Below are positions 56,595 to 64,000 of a DNA stretch of 64,000 bases, piece by piece. Position 1 is the first letter of the stretch, and the number at the start of each line of letters is the position of its first letter. The position numbers and the translations under genes were made by a program. The DNA is from VRUE01 sp963837695. GTDB lineage: Bacteria > Actinomycetota > Thermoleophilia > Solirubrobacterales > 70-9. The stretch is taken from contig CAWINZ010000005.1 in assembly GCA_963837695.1 (NCBI GenBank), forward strand, positions 1,550,001-1,614,000. The letters are read 5' to 3'. The notes below the pieces were generated by a model. The model did no database searches. It had not been told where the DNA came from and was given only the letters and a program-made list of their open reading frames with translations.

Positions 56595-57554
56595 CTACTG
56601 GCCAAGCAAGAATGCCTTGTCGATGTCCAAAGGCCGTTCGAGCAACCCATGCTCGAGATCCCAGGCCGCCCACTCGCGCAGCACGCCGGGATCGAACGGC
56701 GCCGGGCGAAGGTCCGGCAGCAGCGCGTGCAGCTGGGCCGTCTGGTCGCCGCCGTCGACGCTGGGCACTGCGGCGAGCAGGTCGTCGAGCGCCTCAACCG
56801 GATGATCGACGGCGAATTCGTAGCCGCGTGTCGTCGCGGCGACCATCGCGTCGACCAGCTCGGGATTGCTCTCGATCGTGCGCCGGGACGCGGTCAGGAT
56901 CAGCTCCGGGTAGGGCGGGGCGCCGTACTCGTTCACCTTGAAGATCCGCACCGGCACGCCCTGGCGGCGCAGAGCCACGCCCTCGGCGTTCCAGAACCCC
57001 GTCGCCGCGTCGACCTTGCCGGCGGCGAGCGAGGCGACGGCGCTGAAGCCGATCGTCACCCGGTTCACGCGGCTGGGGTGGCCGCCGTCGGCGGCCACCT
57101 CGGAGTCGACCACCGCTTCGTCGGAGGGCAGGCCGGTGACGCCGGCCGTGTGGCCGTCGAGCTCGCGGGGTCGGTGCACCGGGCCGTTGCCGCGGGCGAT
57201 AACCGCGGCCAGCGGGCGCTGCACGATCGGCATCGTCCCGACCACGTCGAGGCCGCGCTCGCGGGCGATCCCGAGGTCGTGGATGTCGAGGATGGCGAAG
57301 TCGGCGCTCCCGGCCGCGAGCAGCTTCGGCGCGTCGGTCGATTCGCCCGGCTGGCGGATCGTCAGGTCGATTCCCCGCTCGCCGTAGTAGCCCTGTCGCC
57401 GGGCCGCGTAGATGCCCGAATGGACCGCGTTGGGCACGAAATCGAGCACGAGCGTCACGCCTTTCGGCGCGCCCGGTTCCGCGCCGTCCCCACCGCAGCC
57501 GGCCGCACCGGCAAACAGGAGGACGGCCGCCAGCAGCGCGACAGCACGTCTCAT
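56595..57554 (-). CDS. NMT1/THI5-type ABC transporter substrate-binding lipoprotein
   Basis: A 319-residue lipoprotein. The signal peptide ends in a lipobox (FAGAAGCGG). The mature protein has the type II periplasmic-binding fold of the NMT1/THI5-like family: LVLDFVPNAVHSGIYAARRQ, GIDLTIRQPGESTDAPKLLA, FAILDIHDLGIARERGLDVV and GHTAGVTGLPSDEAVVDSEV. Related proteins bind thiamine precursors (ThiY, HMP), riboflavin or alkanesulfonates; the first two blocks fit the thiamine-precursor group best. No permease or ATPase gene is next to it, which is unusual. Start ATG at 57554; an ATG seven codons earlier is possible. Confidence 0.87.
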   Translation of the reverse strand: MRRAVALLAAVLLFAGAAGCGGDGAEPGAPKGVTLVLDFVPNAVHSGIYAARRQGYYGERGIDLTIRQPGESTDAPKLLAAGSADFAILDIHDLGIARERGLDVVGTMPIVQRPLAAVIARGNGPVHRPRELDGHTAGVTGLPSDEAVVDSEVAADGGHPSRVNRVTIGFSAVASLAAGKVDAATGFWNAEGVALRRQGVPVRIFKVNEYGAPPYPELILTASRRTIESNPELVDAMVAATTRGYEFAVDHPVEALDDLLAAVPSVDGGDQTAQLHALLPDLRPAPFDPGVLREWAAWDLEHGLLERPLDIDKAFLLGQ

Positions 57555-57645
57555 TCGACAGGGAAAACTATTCAATCCTCATTCCGGATAGACTCCCGCC
57601 CCGAAATCGAGTGTCAGGGATACGGGACTAGAGGAGGCATAACCA

Positions 57646-58410
57646 GTGCAGCAACGAGGACTTTCGGCATATCTCGCCGAGCTGATCGGCACTTTCCTGT
57701 TGGTGTTCTTCATCTGCAGCGTGGTCATTCTGTTCCTGGCCACCGGCCAGCAGCCCCAGTTCGGAACGGACTTCGCGGTCATCGGCCTCGTCCACGCGTT
57801 CTTGTTGTTCGGGTTGATCGTGATGTTCGGCGTCGTCAGCGGCGGCCATTTCAACCCGGCCGTGACGCTGGCCGCGACCGCGATCAAACGGATCGCCCCG
57901 GTCGACGCGGCGATCTACATGCTCGCCCAGCTCTCCGGCGGCGTGCTCGGCGCGCTGCTCGCCAAGGGCCTGCTGCTCGACGAGGGCAGGGCCACGCACT
58001 ACGGTGCCGCCACGGTCAGCCCTCTGCTCGCCGGTAACTTCGCCGGCTCGATCGTCGAGGCGGTTGGGACCTTCTGCCTCGTCCTCGTCATCCTCGCCGC
58101 CGTCTACTCGAAAAAGAGCGTCAAGGACTGGGCGCCGCTGGCGATCGGTACCACGCTCGGCTTCATCGTCATGGTCGGCGGTCCGCTGACCGGCGGCTCC
58201 TTCAACCCGGCTCGCTGGTTCGGCCCGGCTCTGGTCGGCAACGAGTGGGGCGGCGTCTGGCCATACCTGGTCGGCCCGATCGTCGGCTCGCTGCTCGCCG
58301 CGGTCGTCTACAAGCTGGTGCTCGAGCCCGGTGGCCCCGCGCCGACCGAACCGCCCGAGCGGGTCAAGGCGCCCGGTGCGCCGAAGCCCGGCGCCGGCTC
58401 GGCCGCCTGA
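57646..58410 (+). CDS. Aquaporin (MIP family)
   Basis: A 254-residue channel with six membrane helices and both half-helix signatures: SGGHFNPAVTLAATAIKRIA and TGGSFNPARWFGPALVGNEW, so the two Asn-Pro-Ala boxes are intact. Small residues around the pore and no Asp after the second box suggest water rather than glycerol transport. The C-terminal 25 residues are Pro/Ala-rich and cytosolic. It starts at a GTG preceded by GAGGAGG. A GC-rich hairpin follows it (58435-58460). Confidence 0.93.
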   Translation: MQQRGLSAYLAELIGTFLLVFFICSVVILFLATGQQPQFGTDFAVIGLVHAFLLFGLIVMFGVVSGGHFNPAVTLAATAIKRIAPVDAAIYMLAQLSGGVLGALLAKGLLLDEGRATHYGAATVSPLLAGNFAGSIVEAVGTFCLVLVILAAVYSKKSVKDWAPLAIGTTLGFIVMVGGPLTGGSFNPARWFGPALVGNEWGGVWPYLVGPIVGSLLAAVVYKLVLEPGGPAPTEPPERVKAPGAPKPGAGSAA

Positions 58411-58434
58411 GCCCCAACCTCCTCTAGCTGCATA

Positions 58435-58460
58435 GCCGCCGGGCCTAACGGCCCGGCGGC
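58435..58460 (+). terminator. Hairpin between the aquaporin gene and fbiC
   Basis: GCCGCCGGGCC (58435-58445) and its exact reverse complement GGCCCGGCGGC (58450-58460) enclose TAAC, 24 bases after the aquaporin stop and just before fbiC. There is no T-tract. Confidence 0.65.
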
Positions 58461-58486
58461 GCCATGCTTGCAGTAGCTTGGAAACC

Positions 58487-60769
58487 GTGCGCCGGGTCAC
58501 CTTCTCGAGGAACTACACGCTCTCCCTCTCCCGCACCTGCCAGTGCTACTGCAAGTACTGCGCTTTCGCGACGCGCAAAGCTCACATCTACGCCCCGGAC
58601 GAGGTTGAAGCTCGCCTCGATCAAGCTGAACGCCGCAATGCCAAGGAGCTTCTGGTGCTCACGGGTGAGCGCCCCGAGGTCAACCCTGTAGTCGCCGCCA
58701 AGCTCGCCGAGTGGGGCCACGAGGACTTCACGTCATACGTGGTCTGGGCCTGCGAACGGGCTCTCGAGCGCGGCATCCTCCCGCACACGAACATCGGTGT
58801 GCTCGACCGCGAGGATCTGGCCAGGCTGCGTGAGGTCACCGCCTCCCAGGGCTTGATGCTGGAGTCGGTGTCCGAGCGCCTGATGGACACCGTCCACGCC
58901 GGCTCTCCCACGAAGCATCCGCTGAAGCGCCTGGCGACCATCGAAGTCGCCGGTGAGCTGAAGATCCCCTTCACCACGGGAATCCTCGTCGGGATCGGCG
59001 AGACCGAGCAGGAGCAGGTCGAATCTCTGGAAGCCATCGCCCGGCTGCAATCCGAGTACGGCCACATCCAGGAGGTCATCCTCCAGAACTTCGTCCCGCA
59101 TCCCCGCTACTACGGGCAAGAGGTTGCCGAGATTGCCGATTCGGCTTCGCGCTTGCGGTGGGGGGAGAGCGGGGGTGTCCCTCCGCTTGCTGGGTTTTCC
59201 GCCAGTGGCGCTGGGTCTTCGTCCGCGGGTGCCGACGGTGCGGAAAACGGGACGCCGCTGCGCGGGGGGACACCCCCGCTCTCCCTGCCAGAGTGGGCGA
59301 GCCCCGTTGGCGTTGGGGACATCGAACGATTGATTCGCGAGTGCAAACGGCTGATGCCCGATGTCGGGGTTCAGGTGCCGCCGAATTTGTCGGATGCCTG
59401 GGCTGAGTTGGTTGAGGCGGGAGCTACCGATCTGGGCGGGCTGTCGGCGAACGGAGATCACATTTCCCCTGAGCACGCGTTCCCCAGCCCGCATGAGGTG
59501 CGTAAGGGGTTGGCTCCGAAGGGCTATGCGCTTACCGAGCGGCTTTGCGTCTACCCGCAGTACATGGACTCCGAGTGGATGGAGCAGGGGGTTCTCGACG
59601 TGATCAAGTTGAAGTATTGGAGCTTCATTCCTCGCAAAGGCTCCGGGCGCCGCAATGACGAGACGGTCGATTCGAAGCTGGCGCCGCAGGCAATCTCGAA
59701 AGGGCGGGACGGGGTCGAGTTGACGGAGGACGAGCTGACTGCGTTGTTTGCCGAGACCCGGCCCGAGGTGATCGAGGAGATGCGGGTTGCTGCGGATGAG
59801 CTGCGGGCGGAGCTGGCGGGGGAGACGGCTACCTTCGTCGTCAACCGCAACATCAACTTCACCAACATCTGCGTCGTCGGCTGTGCCTTCTGCGGGTTCG
59901 GGCAGGGCAAGCGGTCGCCCGATGCCTATGAGGTCTCCGAGGAGGACTTCGCGGCGCGGATCTCTGAAGCGGTCGATTTCGGCGCTACCGAGCTCTGCAT
60001 GCAGGGCGGGATCCATCCCGACCTGACCTTGGAGGAGTACGGCAAGTGGCTGCGGCTGGCCAAGGACGTGGCGCCGCAGCTCCACCTGCACGCCTACTCG
60101 CCGATGGAGGTCCACTACATGTGCGAGCGCTCGGGCAGGCAGCCCGGCGAGGTCTTCGAGTACCTGCTCGAGTGCGGGCTCGGCTCGACGCCTGGGACCG
60201 CGGCCGAGGTGCTCGACGACGGCGTTCGCCAGCGCATCTCCCCGAACAAGCTGCCGGCCGATCGCTGGGTCGAGATCGTCGAAGCCTCCCACCGCGCCGG
60301 CCTGCGCTCGACCTCGACGGTGATGTTCGGCCACATCGAGGAGCCGCGCGAGCTGGCCCGCCACATGCGGGTGGTGCGGGCTCTGCAGGAGCGGACCGGC
60401 GGGATCACCGAGTTCGTGCCGCTGAGCTTCATCCCCTTCAACACGATGCTCGGGCGCACCCACGGCATCGAGGAGATCTCGGCGAGCGAGAACCTCAAGC
60501 ACACCGCCGCCTTCCGCCTCGCCCTGGGGCGGACGATCCCCAACCTGCAGGCGAGCTGGGTGAAGATGGGGCTCGAGGCCGCAACCGAGGCGCTGCGCTG
60601 GGGGGTCAACGACCTCGGCGGCACGCTGATGGAGGAGAACATCTCCCGCATGGCCGGCTCCCAGCACGGCGTCCGCCTGGAGCCCGAGCAGCTGATCGAG
60701 GCGGCGCGCGCGGCCGGCCGCGTCCCCGCCCAGCGCACGACGCTGTACGAGCTCGTCGAGACCTATTAA
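58487..60769 (+). CDS. fbiC: FO synthase FbiC (CofG-CofH fusion) with an in-frame insertion
   Basis: A 760-residue double radical-SAM enzyme that makes FO, the deazaflavin chromophore of coenzyme F420, from tyrosine and a ribityl pyrimidine. The N-terminal CofG half has its cluster motif in RTCQCYCKYCAFATRK; the C-terminal CofH half has NICVVGCAFCGFGQG. Other landmarks: GLSANGDHISPEHAFPSPHE, CVYPQYMDSEWMEQG, HAYSPMEVHYM and LGRTHGIEEISASENLKHTA. Residues about 226-267 (from RWGESGGVPP to GGTPPLSLP) form a Gly/Ser/Ala-rich insertion encoded by a 123-bp palindromic element; without it the CofG domain has normal spacing. GTG at 58487 is preferred; TTG at 58478 is possible. cofE, cofC and cofD follow on the opposite strand. 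Confidence 0.94.
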   Translation: MRRVTFSRNYTLSLSRTCQCYCKYCAFATRKAHIYAPDEVEARLDQAERRNAKELLVLTGERPEVNPVVAAKLAEWGHEDFTSYVVWACERALERGILPHTNIGVLDREDLARLREVTASQGLMLESVSERLMDTVHAGSPTKHPLKRLATIEVAGELKIPFTTGILVGIGETEQEQVESLEAIARLQSEYGHIQEVILQNFVPHPRYYGQEVAEIADSASRLRWGESGGVPPLAGFSASGAGSSSAGADGAENGTPLRGGTPPLSLPEWASPVGVGDIERLIRECKRLMPDVGVQVPPNLSDAWAELVEAGATDLGGLSANGDHISPEHAFPSPHEVRKGLAPKGYALTERLCVYPQYMDSEWMEQGVLDVIKLKYWSFIPRKGSGRRNDETVDSKLAPQAISKGRDGVELTEDELTALFAETRPEVIEEMRVAADELRAELAGETATFVVNRNINFTNICVVGCAFCGFGQGKRSPDAYEVSEEDFAARISEAVDFGATELCMQGGIHPDLTLEEYGKWLRLAKDVAPQLHLHAYSPMEVHYMCERSGRQPGEVFEYLLECGLGSTPGTAAEVLDDGVRQRISPNKLPADRWVEIVEASHRAGLRSTSTVMFGHIEEPRELARHMRVVRALQERTGGITEFVPLSFIPFNTMLGRTHGIEEISASENLKHTAAFRLALGRTIPNLQASWVKMGLEAATEALRWGVNDLGGTLMEENISRMAGSQHGVRLEPEQLIEAARAAGRVPAQRTTLYELVETY
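59163..59285. mobile_element. 123-bp palindromic element inserted in frame in fbiC
   Basis: The 19-base arms GGGAGAGCGGGGGTGTCCC (59163-59181) and their exact reverse complement (59267-59285) enclose 85 bases; pairing extends to about 24 bases with one mismatch. A second inner stem (GTTTTCCGC near 59194 with GCGGAAAAC near 59240) makes it an extended hairpin. Its length is 41 codons, so the frame is kept. The encoded peptide is rich in Gly, Ser, Ala and Pro and lies in a linker of the CofG domain where homologues I recall have no such segment. It is repeat-like in style, but I cannot count genomic copies. Confidence 0.75.
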
Positions 60770-60830
60770 GTTCCTGGCTGGACGTTTGATCTAGCTGTAT
60801 CCTGCGCGCATCGCTTCGCGTTCTGCAGCG

Positions 60831-61694
60831 GTGGGGAGTGGGTTCCCGGGGTTGGCGATCATCTCTTTGATCGCCCTGTTTGCCGCGCTCGGTTTGGCGG
60901 CGCTGGCAATCCTTCAGCCATGGGCGACCGACACGGTGGCCCCCCGGCTGAGCGTCGCCCCCGGGTCGGGGCTCGGGCTGGGCGACGCGGCGGTGGTTTC
61001 GCGAGACCGGCAGCTTGCCGTCGCGCCCGCTCGCGCTGCTGCGGGTTCCACGCCGAGATTCGTCGCCGCCGGCGTCGCCGTCGAGGAGGACGAACCGCAA
61101 TCGCGGCTGGGCATCGCGCCGGCTCGGGTCGTGGCGAGCCCTCGGCCCGGCGCCCCCTCGCAGGGACCGCCGCAGCCGTCCCAGCCCGAACCGGTGCCCG
61201 CGACTGCGCCGCAGCCCGCTCCGCTGCCGGTTGTCGTTCCGGTTGCCGCTCCGTCCCCGCAGGTCGAGCCGGGACCCGCGCCGCCCACTCGTGGGGCGGG
61301 TGGCGAATCGCCCGGACCCGTCGGTGCGGGCGCCGGCGAAGAAGAAGAAGAAGAAGGTGGGACCGGCGAGATTCTCCGGGTCTGTGAGGGCGACGACTAC
61401 ACGCTGCCGCTCTCACCGGTCGAAGCTACGGAAGGGAGCGAAGCCCCGTCGCCGATCGTTTCCCATGACCTGGCCGTCTACTTCGCCAGCTCGAGCGAAG
61501 GCGCCGGCTTCTACGTCGTTCTCTTCGACGGCCAGCCGGTCGAAATAGGAGATGACCCTGTTCTGGCCGAACCGGGCAAGAGCTGCGCACGGATCGACCT
61601 CGGGCCTCTCCTCGGCGAGCCGATCGAAGTCGGGACCGAGCTTCACGTTGAAGCGGTGACGCTCGGCGAGGACCTGGAGCCCGTCGTACCCTGA
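60831..61694 (+). CDS. Hypothetical membrane-anchored protein with Pro-rich stalk
   Basis: A 287-residue protein starting at a GTG. One N-terminal membrane helix (LAIISLIALFAALGLAALAI) is followed by about 150 residues rich in Pro, Ala, Gln and Glu (GPPQPSQPEPVPATAPQPAP, a run of Glu), a likely extended stalk, then a folded C-terminal domain of about 90 residues (RVCEGDDYTLPLSPVEATEG, LAVYFASSSEGAGFYVVLFD, CARIDLGPLLGEPIEVGTEL). I do not recognise the domain. The protein probably points outwards. It stands between fbiC and the convergent cofE without an evident role in F420 synthesis. Confidence 0.68.
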   Translation: MGSGFPGLAIISLIALFAALGLAALAILQPWATDTVAPRLSVAPGSGLGLGDAAVVSRDRQLAVAPARAAAGSTPRFVAAGVAVEEDEPQSRLGIAPARVVASPRPGAPSQGPPQPSQPEPVPATAPQPAPLPVVVPVAAPSPQVEPGPAPPTRGAGGESPGPVGAGAGEEEEEEGGTGEILRVCEGDDYTLPLSPVEATEGSEAPSPIVSHDLAVYFASSSEGAGFYVVLFDGQPVEIGDDPVLAEPGKSCARIDLGPLLGEPIEVGTELHVEAVTLGEDLEPVVP

Positions 61695-61736
61695 GTCGAT
61701 GCGCGGCTGCCGCGCCGGCGGTCGCCGCCGAGCGGG

Positions 61737-62486
61737 TCAGCGGAAGAGGTCTTCGTCCCTGGGGCGGCGCATGGCTGTGGCGCCGGGGCCATCGTCGGTG
61801 CTGAGGTAGCGCTCCAGGCCGCGGACGATTGCCGCCGGGACGCGGCTCGTCTTGTCGCGCACCAGATCGGCGGCTGCGGCGGCCTCGTCGGCGATCGCGA
61901 TCAGGGTCGCTTCCAACTCGCGGCCGCTCGTGTCGGCACGGCCACGCCAGTCGTCGAGCGGGGAGATGCCGGCGCAGCCGATCGCCACCTCGGCCTGCCC
62001 CAGCCGCCAGGCGCGGCCGAAACTGTCGGAAACGATCACTGCCGGCGCGGCGCCGGTAGCGGTTTGGATTTCGGCCCGGATGCGCCTGGCCGAGGCGTCC
62101 GGGTCCTCGGGCAGCAGGGCGACCGTGCCGGGCTCCGGCAGGTTGGACGTGTCGATGCCGGCGTTGGCGCAGACGAAGCCGTGGTGAGTCTCGACGATCA
62201 GCACGCCGCGCTCGGCCCGCAGCACCTCGCGGCTCTCGGCGAGGATCAACTCGACCAGATTGGGCTCCTTGCCGAGCACTGCGGCCAGCCGCCGTGCCTC
62301 GCCGCCCGGGATCGCCTCGGAGAGCCGCCGGATCCGGCCCTCGGCCTTGGAGACGATCTTCTGGGAGACGACGACGACGTCACCCCCGAGTAGCTCGGCC
62401 CGCGCAGCGATCTCGGCGCCGATGTCCATCTGGGCGGAGAACTCGGGCAGGCCGGCGACGGGAATGACGCGCAGCTCGCCGTTCAT
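61737..62486 (-). CDS. cofE: F420-0:gamma-glutamyl ligase CofE
   Basis: A 249-residue enzyme that adds glutamates to F420-0 using GTP. Landmarks: IPVAGLPEFSAQMDIGAEIA, GGDVVVVSQKIVSKAEGRIR, LILAESREVLRAERGVLIVE, HHGFVCANAGIDTSN and VIVSDSFGRAWRLGQAEVAI followed by ACAGISPLDDWRGR-like wording (GCAGISPLDDW). It is the stand-alone form, lacking the C-terminal nitroreductase-like domain of mycobacterial FbiB. Its ATG overlaps the cofC stop by four bases. The last 20 residues are Arg/Asp-rich. Confidence 0.94.
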   Translation of the reverse strand: MNGELRVIPVAGLPEFSAQMDIGAEIAARAELLGGDVVVVSQKIVSKAEGRIRRLSEAIPGGEARRLAAVLGKEPNLVELILAESREVLRAERGVLIVETHHGFVCANAGIDTSNLPEPGTVALLPEDPDASARRIRAEIQTATGAAPAVIVSDSFGRAWRLGQAEVAIGCAGISPLDDWRGRADTSGRELEATLIAIADEAAAAADLVRDKTSRVPAAIVRGLERYLSTDDGPGATAMRRPRDEDLFR

Positions 62487-63127
62487 ATCCCCAGCGCCTT
62501 CGCCGTCCACTTGGCACGGCCCGAGCCCGCTTCGTCGAGGACGCGGGTCAGTGCCACGACGTCCCCTGGCGTGTCGAGGTCGAGCGCGAGGGAGGGCAGC
62601 TCCTCGACCGCATAGGGCACCCCGGCCTCGCGGGCGGCGGCGACATGGCGGGCGCAGCTTCCCTCCCCGAAGGCGGGCCGGATCGCCCCGGGCGGGGCGA
62701 GGGCGAGGGCGTTGGTGCCGGTGCCGTGACGGTCGGGGACGACGGCGACGAAGAGCGCCGGCAGGCCGGTCAGCAGGCTGTCGAGCTCCTTGGGGTCGAG
62801 CAGCGGGCAGTCGCCGGGGAGCAGGACGACGCACTCGGCGCCGTCCGCTTCGGCCCGGGCGATTCCCGCCAGCGCCGCCGGCACGTGGCCCTCGTCGCTC
62901 GGGTCGGGAAGCACCTCCGCGGCGCTCGCCGCGACGATCTCCTGCGCTCTCGGGTCGCCGCTGACCACGATCGTCCGCTCGATCGATCGCGCCGCGGCGA
63001 TCGCCTCGAGCGTGTCTTCCAGCATCGCCGCGACCAATGCCTCGCGGCGTTCGTCGTCGATTCCCGCGGCGAGGCGCTGCTTCGCCCCGGAGAAGCGCTT
63101 CACCGGCAATATCGCGGTCGCCTTCAC
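62483..63127 (-). CDS. cofC: 2-phospho-L-lactate (or PEP) guanylyltransferase CofC
   Basis: A 214-residue nucleotidyltransferase that activates 2-phospho-L-lactate or PEP with GTP for F420 synthesis (also called FbiD). Landmarks: MKATAILPVKRFSGAKQRLA with the Lys/Arg loop, VVLLPGDCPLLDPKELDSLL with the metal-binding Asp, VAVVPDRHGTGTNALALAPP and FGEGSCARHVAAAREAGVPY, then ALDLDTPGDVVAL. These define the CofC family. It overlaps cofE and cofD by four bases on either side (ATGA junctions), so the three form one operon. Confidence 0.94.
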   Translation of the reverse strand: MKATAILPVKRFSGAKQRLAAGIDDERREALVAAMLEDTLEAIAAARSIERTIVVSGDPRAQEIVAASAAEVLPDPSDEGHVPAALAGIARAEADGAECVVLLPGDCPLLDPKELDSLLTGLPALFVAVVPDRHGTGTNALALAPPGAIRPAFGEGSCARHVAAAREAGVPYAVEELPSLALDLDTPGDVVALTRVLDEAGSGRAKWTAKALGI

Positions 63128-64000
63128 CCTGCGGCGAGCTCGGCCGCATAATCGAGCACGATCCGGGCCAGGCGGGCGCGGCCCGCGGCGCCGTCCATCA
63201 GCGTCTGCGCGGCCAGGGTCGGGATCTCCTCCGGCGGCGGGTCGGGATCGTCCGCGTCGACGACCATCGCGTCGATCAGCCCGGCGTAGAGCGAGGCGAC
63301 GCCGGCCGCGGTCGAGGGGCGGCCGAGGGCGGCCATGAAGCGCTCGGTCGGTCCCTTGACGACGGCGCCGGCGACGAAGGGGCTGACGGCGAGGACCGGC
63401 GCCTCGGACGCGGCGATCGCCTCGCGCATGCCGGGCACGGCGAGGATCGGCCCGATGCTGATCACCGGGTTCGACGGCCCGATCACGATCGCCTCGGCGT
63501 CCTTCAGCGCCGCCAAGACCTCCGCGGTCGGCCTCGCCTCAGCGATTCCCTCCAGCTCGACCCCCTGCACGTCGACGCCGCCGCCGTCGAGGATCAGGTA
63601 CTCCTGCAGCCCGCGCTGGCCGGCCTCGGTGAGCACCTTGGTTCGCACCGGCGCGTCGCTCATCGGCAGGACCCTGGCCGCGACGCCGAGCCCACGTGAG
63701 ATCTGCGCTTGCGCGTCGGTCTGCCGGCCGCCCTCGTCGATGAACTGGCGCCGGTAGAGGCAGGCGGCGAGGTCGCGGTCCGACAGGCTGAACCAGTCCG
63801 GCGCCCCCAGCCGCGAGAGCCGCTCGAAGACGGTGAAGCTGTCGTCGCGGATCCCCCAGCCGCGCTCGGCGTCGATCTCGCCGCTGAGCCAGTAGGTGAC
63901 CAGGTCGGGGTCGGGGGAGACGTGGACGCCGAGCACCTCGACGTCGTCGGCGGTATTGGCGATCACCGCCAGATCGGCGCCGATCTCCTCCTGCATGCCG
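63124..64000 (-). CDS. cofD: 2-phospho-L-lactate transferase CofD/FbiA, 5' end cut off
   Basis: The last 292 residues of the enzyme joining the activated phospho-acid to FO, giving F420-0 (or its dehydro form). The frame runs off the right edge of the window; about 25-30 N-terminal residues, including the usual GGxGGAKLA loop, are missing. Recognisable blocks: LAVIANTADDVEVLGVHVSP with the metal-binding Asp pair, YWLSGEIDAERGWGIRDDSF, FSLSDRDLAACLYRRQFIDE, AIVIGPSNPVISIGPILAVP and VLAVSPFVAGAVVKGPTERF. It is the upstream gene of the cofD-cofC-cofE operon. An ATG at 63996 is internal, not the start. Confidence 0.94.
   Translation of the reverse strand, partial: GMQEEIGADLAVIANTADDVEVLGVHVSPDPDLVTYWLSGEIDAERGWGIRDDSFTVFERLSRLGAPDWFSLSDRDLAACLYRRQFIDEGGRQTDAQAQISRGLGVAARVLPMSDAPVRTKVLTEAGQRGLQEYLILDGGGVDVQGVELEGIAEARPTAEVLAALKDAEAIVIGPSNPVISIGPILAVPGMREAIAASEAPVLAVSPFVAGAVVKGPTERFMAALGRPSTAAGVASLYAGLIDAMVVDADDPDPPPEEIPTLAAQTLMDGAAGRARLARIVLDYAAELAAG

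Noticed and set aside
60831..61694. Reading the Pro/Glu-rich gene after fbiC as an F420-related enzyme
   Set aside because: It has one membrane helix, a low-complexity stalk and an unrecognised outer domain; only its location links it to the F420 genes.

Overview
The window reads as chromosomal DNA of a high-GC actinobacterium. My best guess is class Thermoleophilia (Solirubrobacterales-like). The reasons are gene content (coenzyme F420 synthesis with an FbiC fusion, GTP-dependent PEP carboxykinase, a Chloroflexus-type malyl-CoA lyase, DUF4333 lipoprotein, secreted Kelch protein with a Lys/Gly-rich Ig-like end) and the codon bias. I could not run a phylogeny. Coding density is very high, no gap without a gene exceeds about 300 bases, and I saw no rRNA, tRNA or CRISPR array.

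Layout. 0-1.6 kb: end of pabB, then an MNT/HEPN toxin-antitoxin-like pair behind three abutting 20-bp palindromes. 1.6-7.4 kb: surface-polysaccharide genes (nucleotide-sugar dehydrogenase, secreted glycosidase, small surface protein, O-antigen-ligase-like protein). 7.4-10.3 kb: pckG and malyl-CoA lyase, convergent. 10.4-13.4 kb: a toxin-like/DUF2283 pair, a CAP-domain protein and a complete IS481-family element with a 15-bp target duplication. 13.4-17.2 kb: a giant secreted multidomain protein. 17.3-20.9 kb: acyl-CoA dehydrogenase, SCP2-like protein, Fic protein, secreted protein. 21-43.4 kb: a large exopolysaccharide/capsule locus (three CelD-like acyltransferases, ATP-grasp ligase, several glycosyltransferases, flippase, polymerase, Wzz/BY-kinase, asparagine synthetase, two deacetylases, ALG13/ALG14-like pair, priming glycosylphosphotransferase, a lyase-like protein), interrupted near its end by a 167-bp MITE. 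43.6-46.4 kb: a second toxin-like/DUF2283 pair and a DUF234-type ATPase. 46.4-57.6 kb: ethylmalonyl-CoA mutase, clpS, crotonyl-CoA carboxylase/reductase, rmuC, ygfZ, mntR-mntH and an NMT1-type substrate-binding lipoprotein. 57.6-64 kb: aquaporin and the F420 genes fbiC, cofE, cofC, cofD.

How genes work together. Five enzymes of the ethylmalonyl-CoA pathway (ccr, ecm, mcd, mch, mcl) lie in this window but are scattered over about 42 kb on both strands among unrelated genes. With pckG they would let the cell assimilate acetyl-CoA without isocitrate lyase. The polysaccharide genes give a near-complete Wzx/Wzy-type export route. Their uronic-acid-forming dehydrogenase plus asparagine-synthetase-like amidotransferase suggests an amidated sugar. 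The most unusual single feature is a 123-bp palindromic element sitting in frame inside the CofG half of fbiC.
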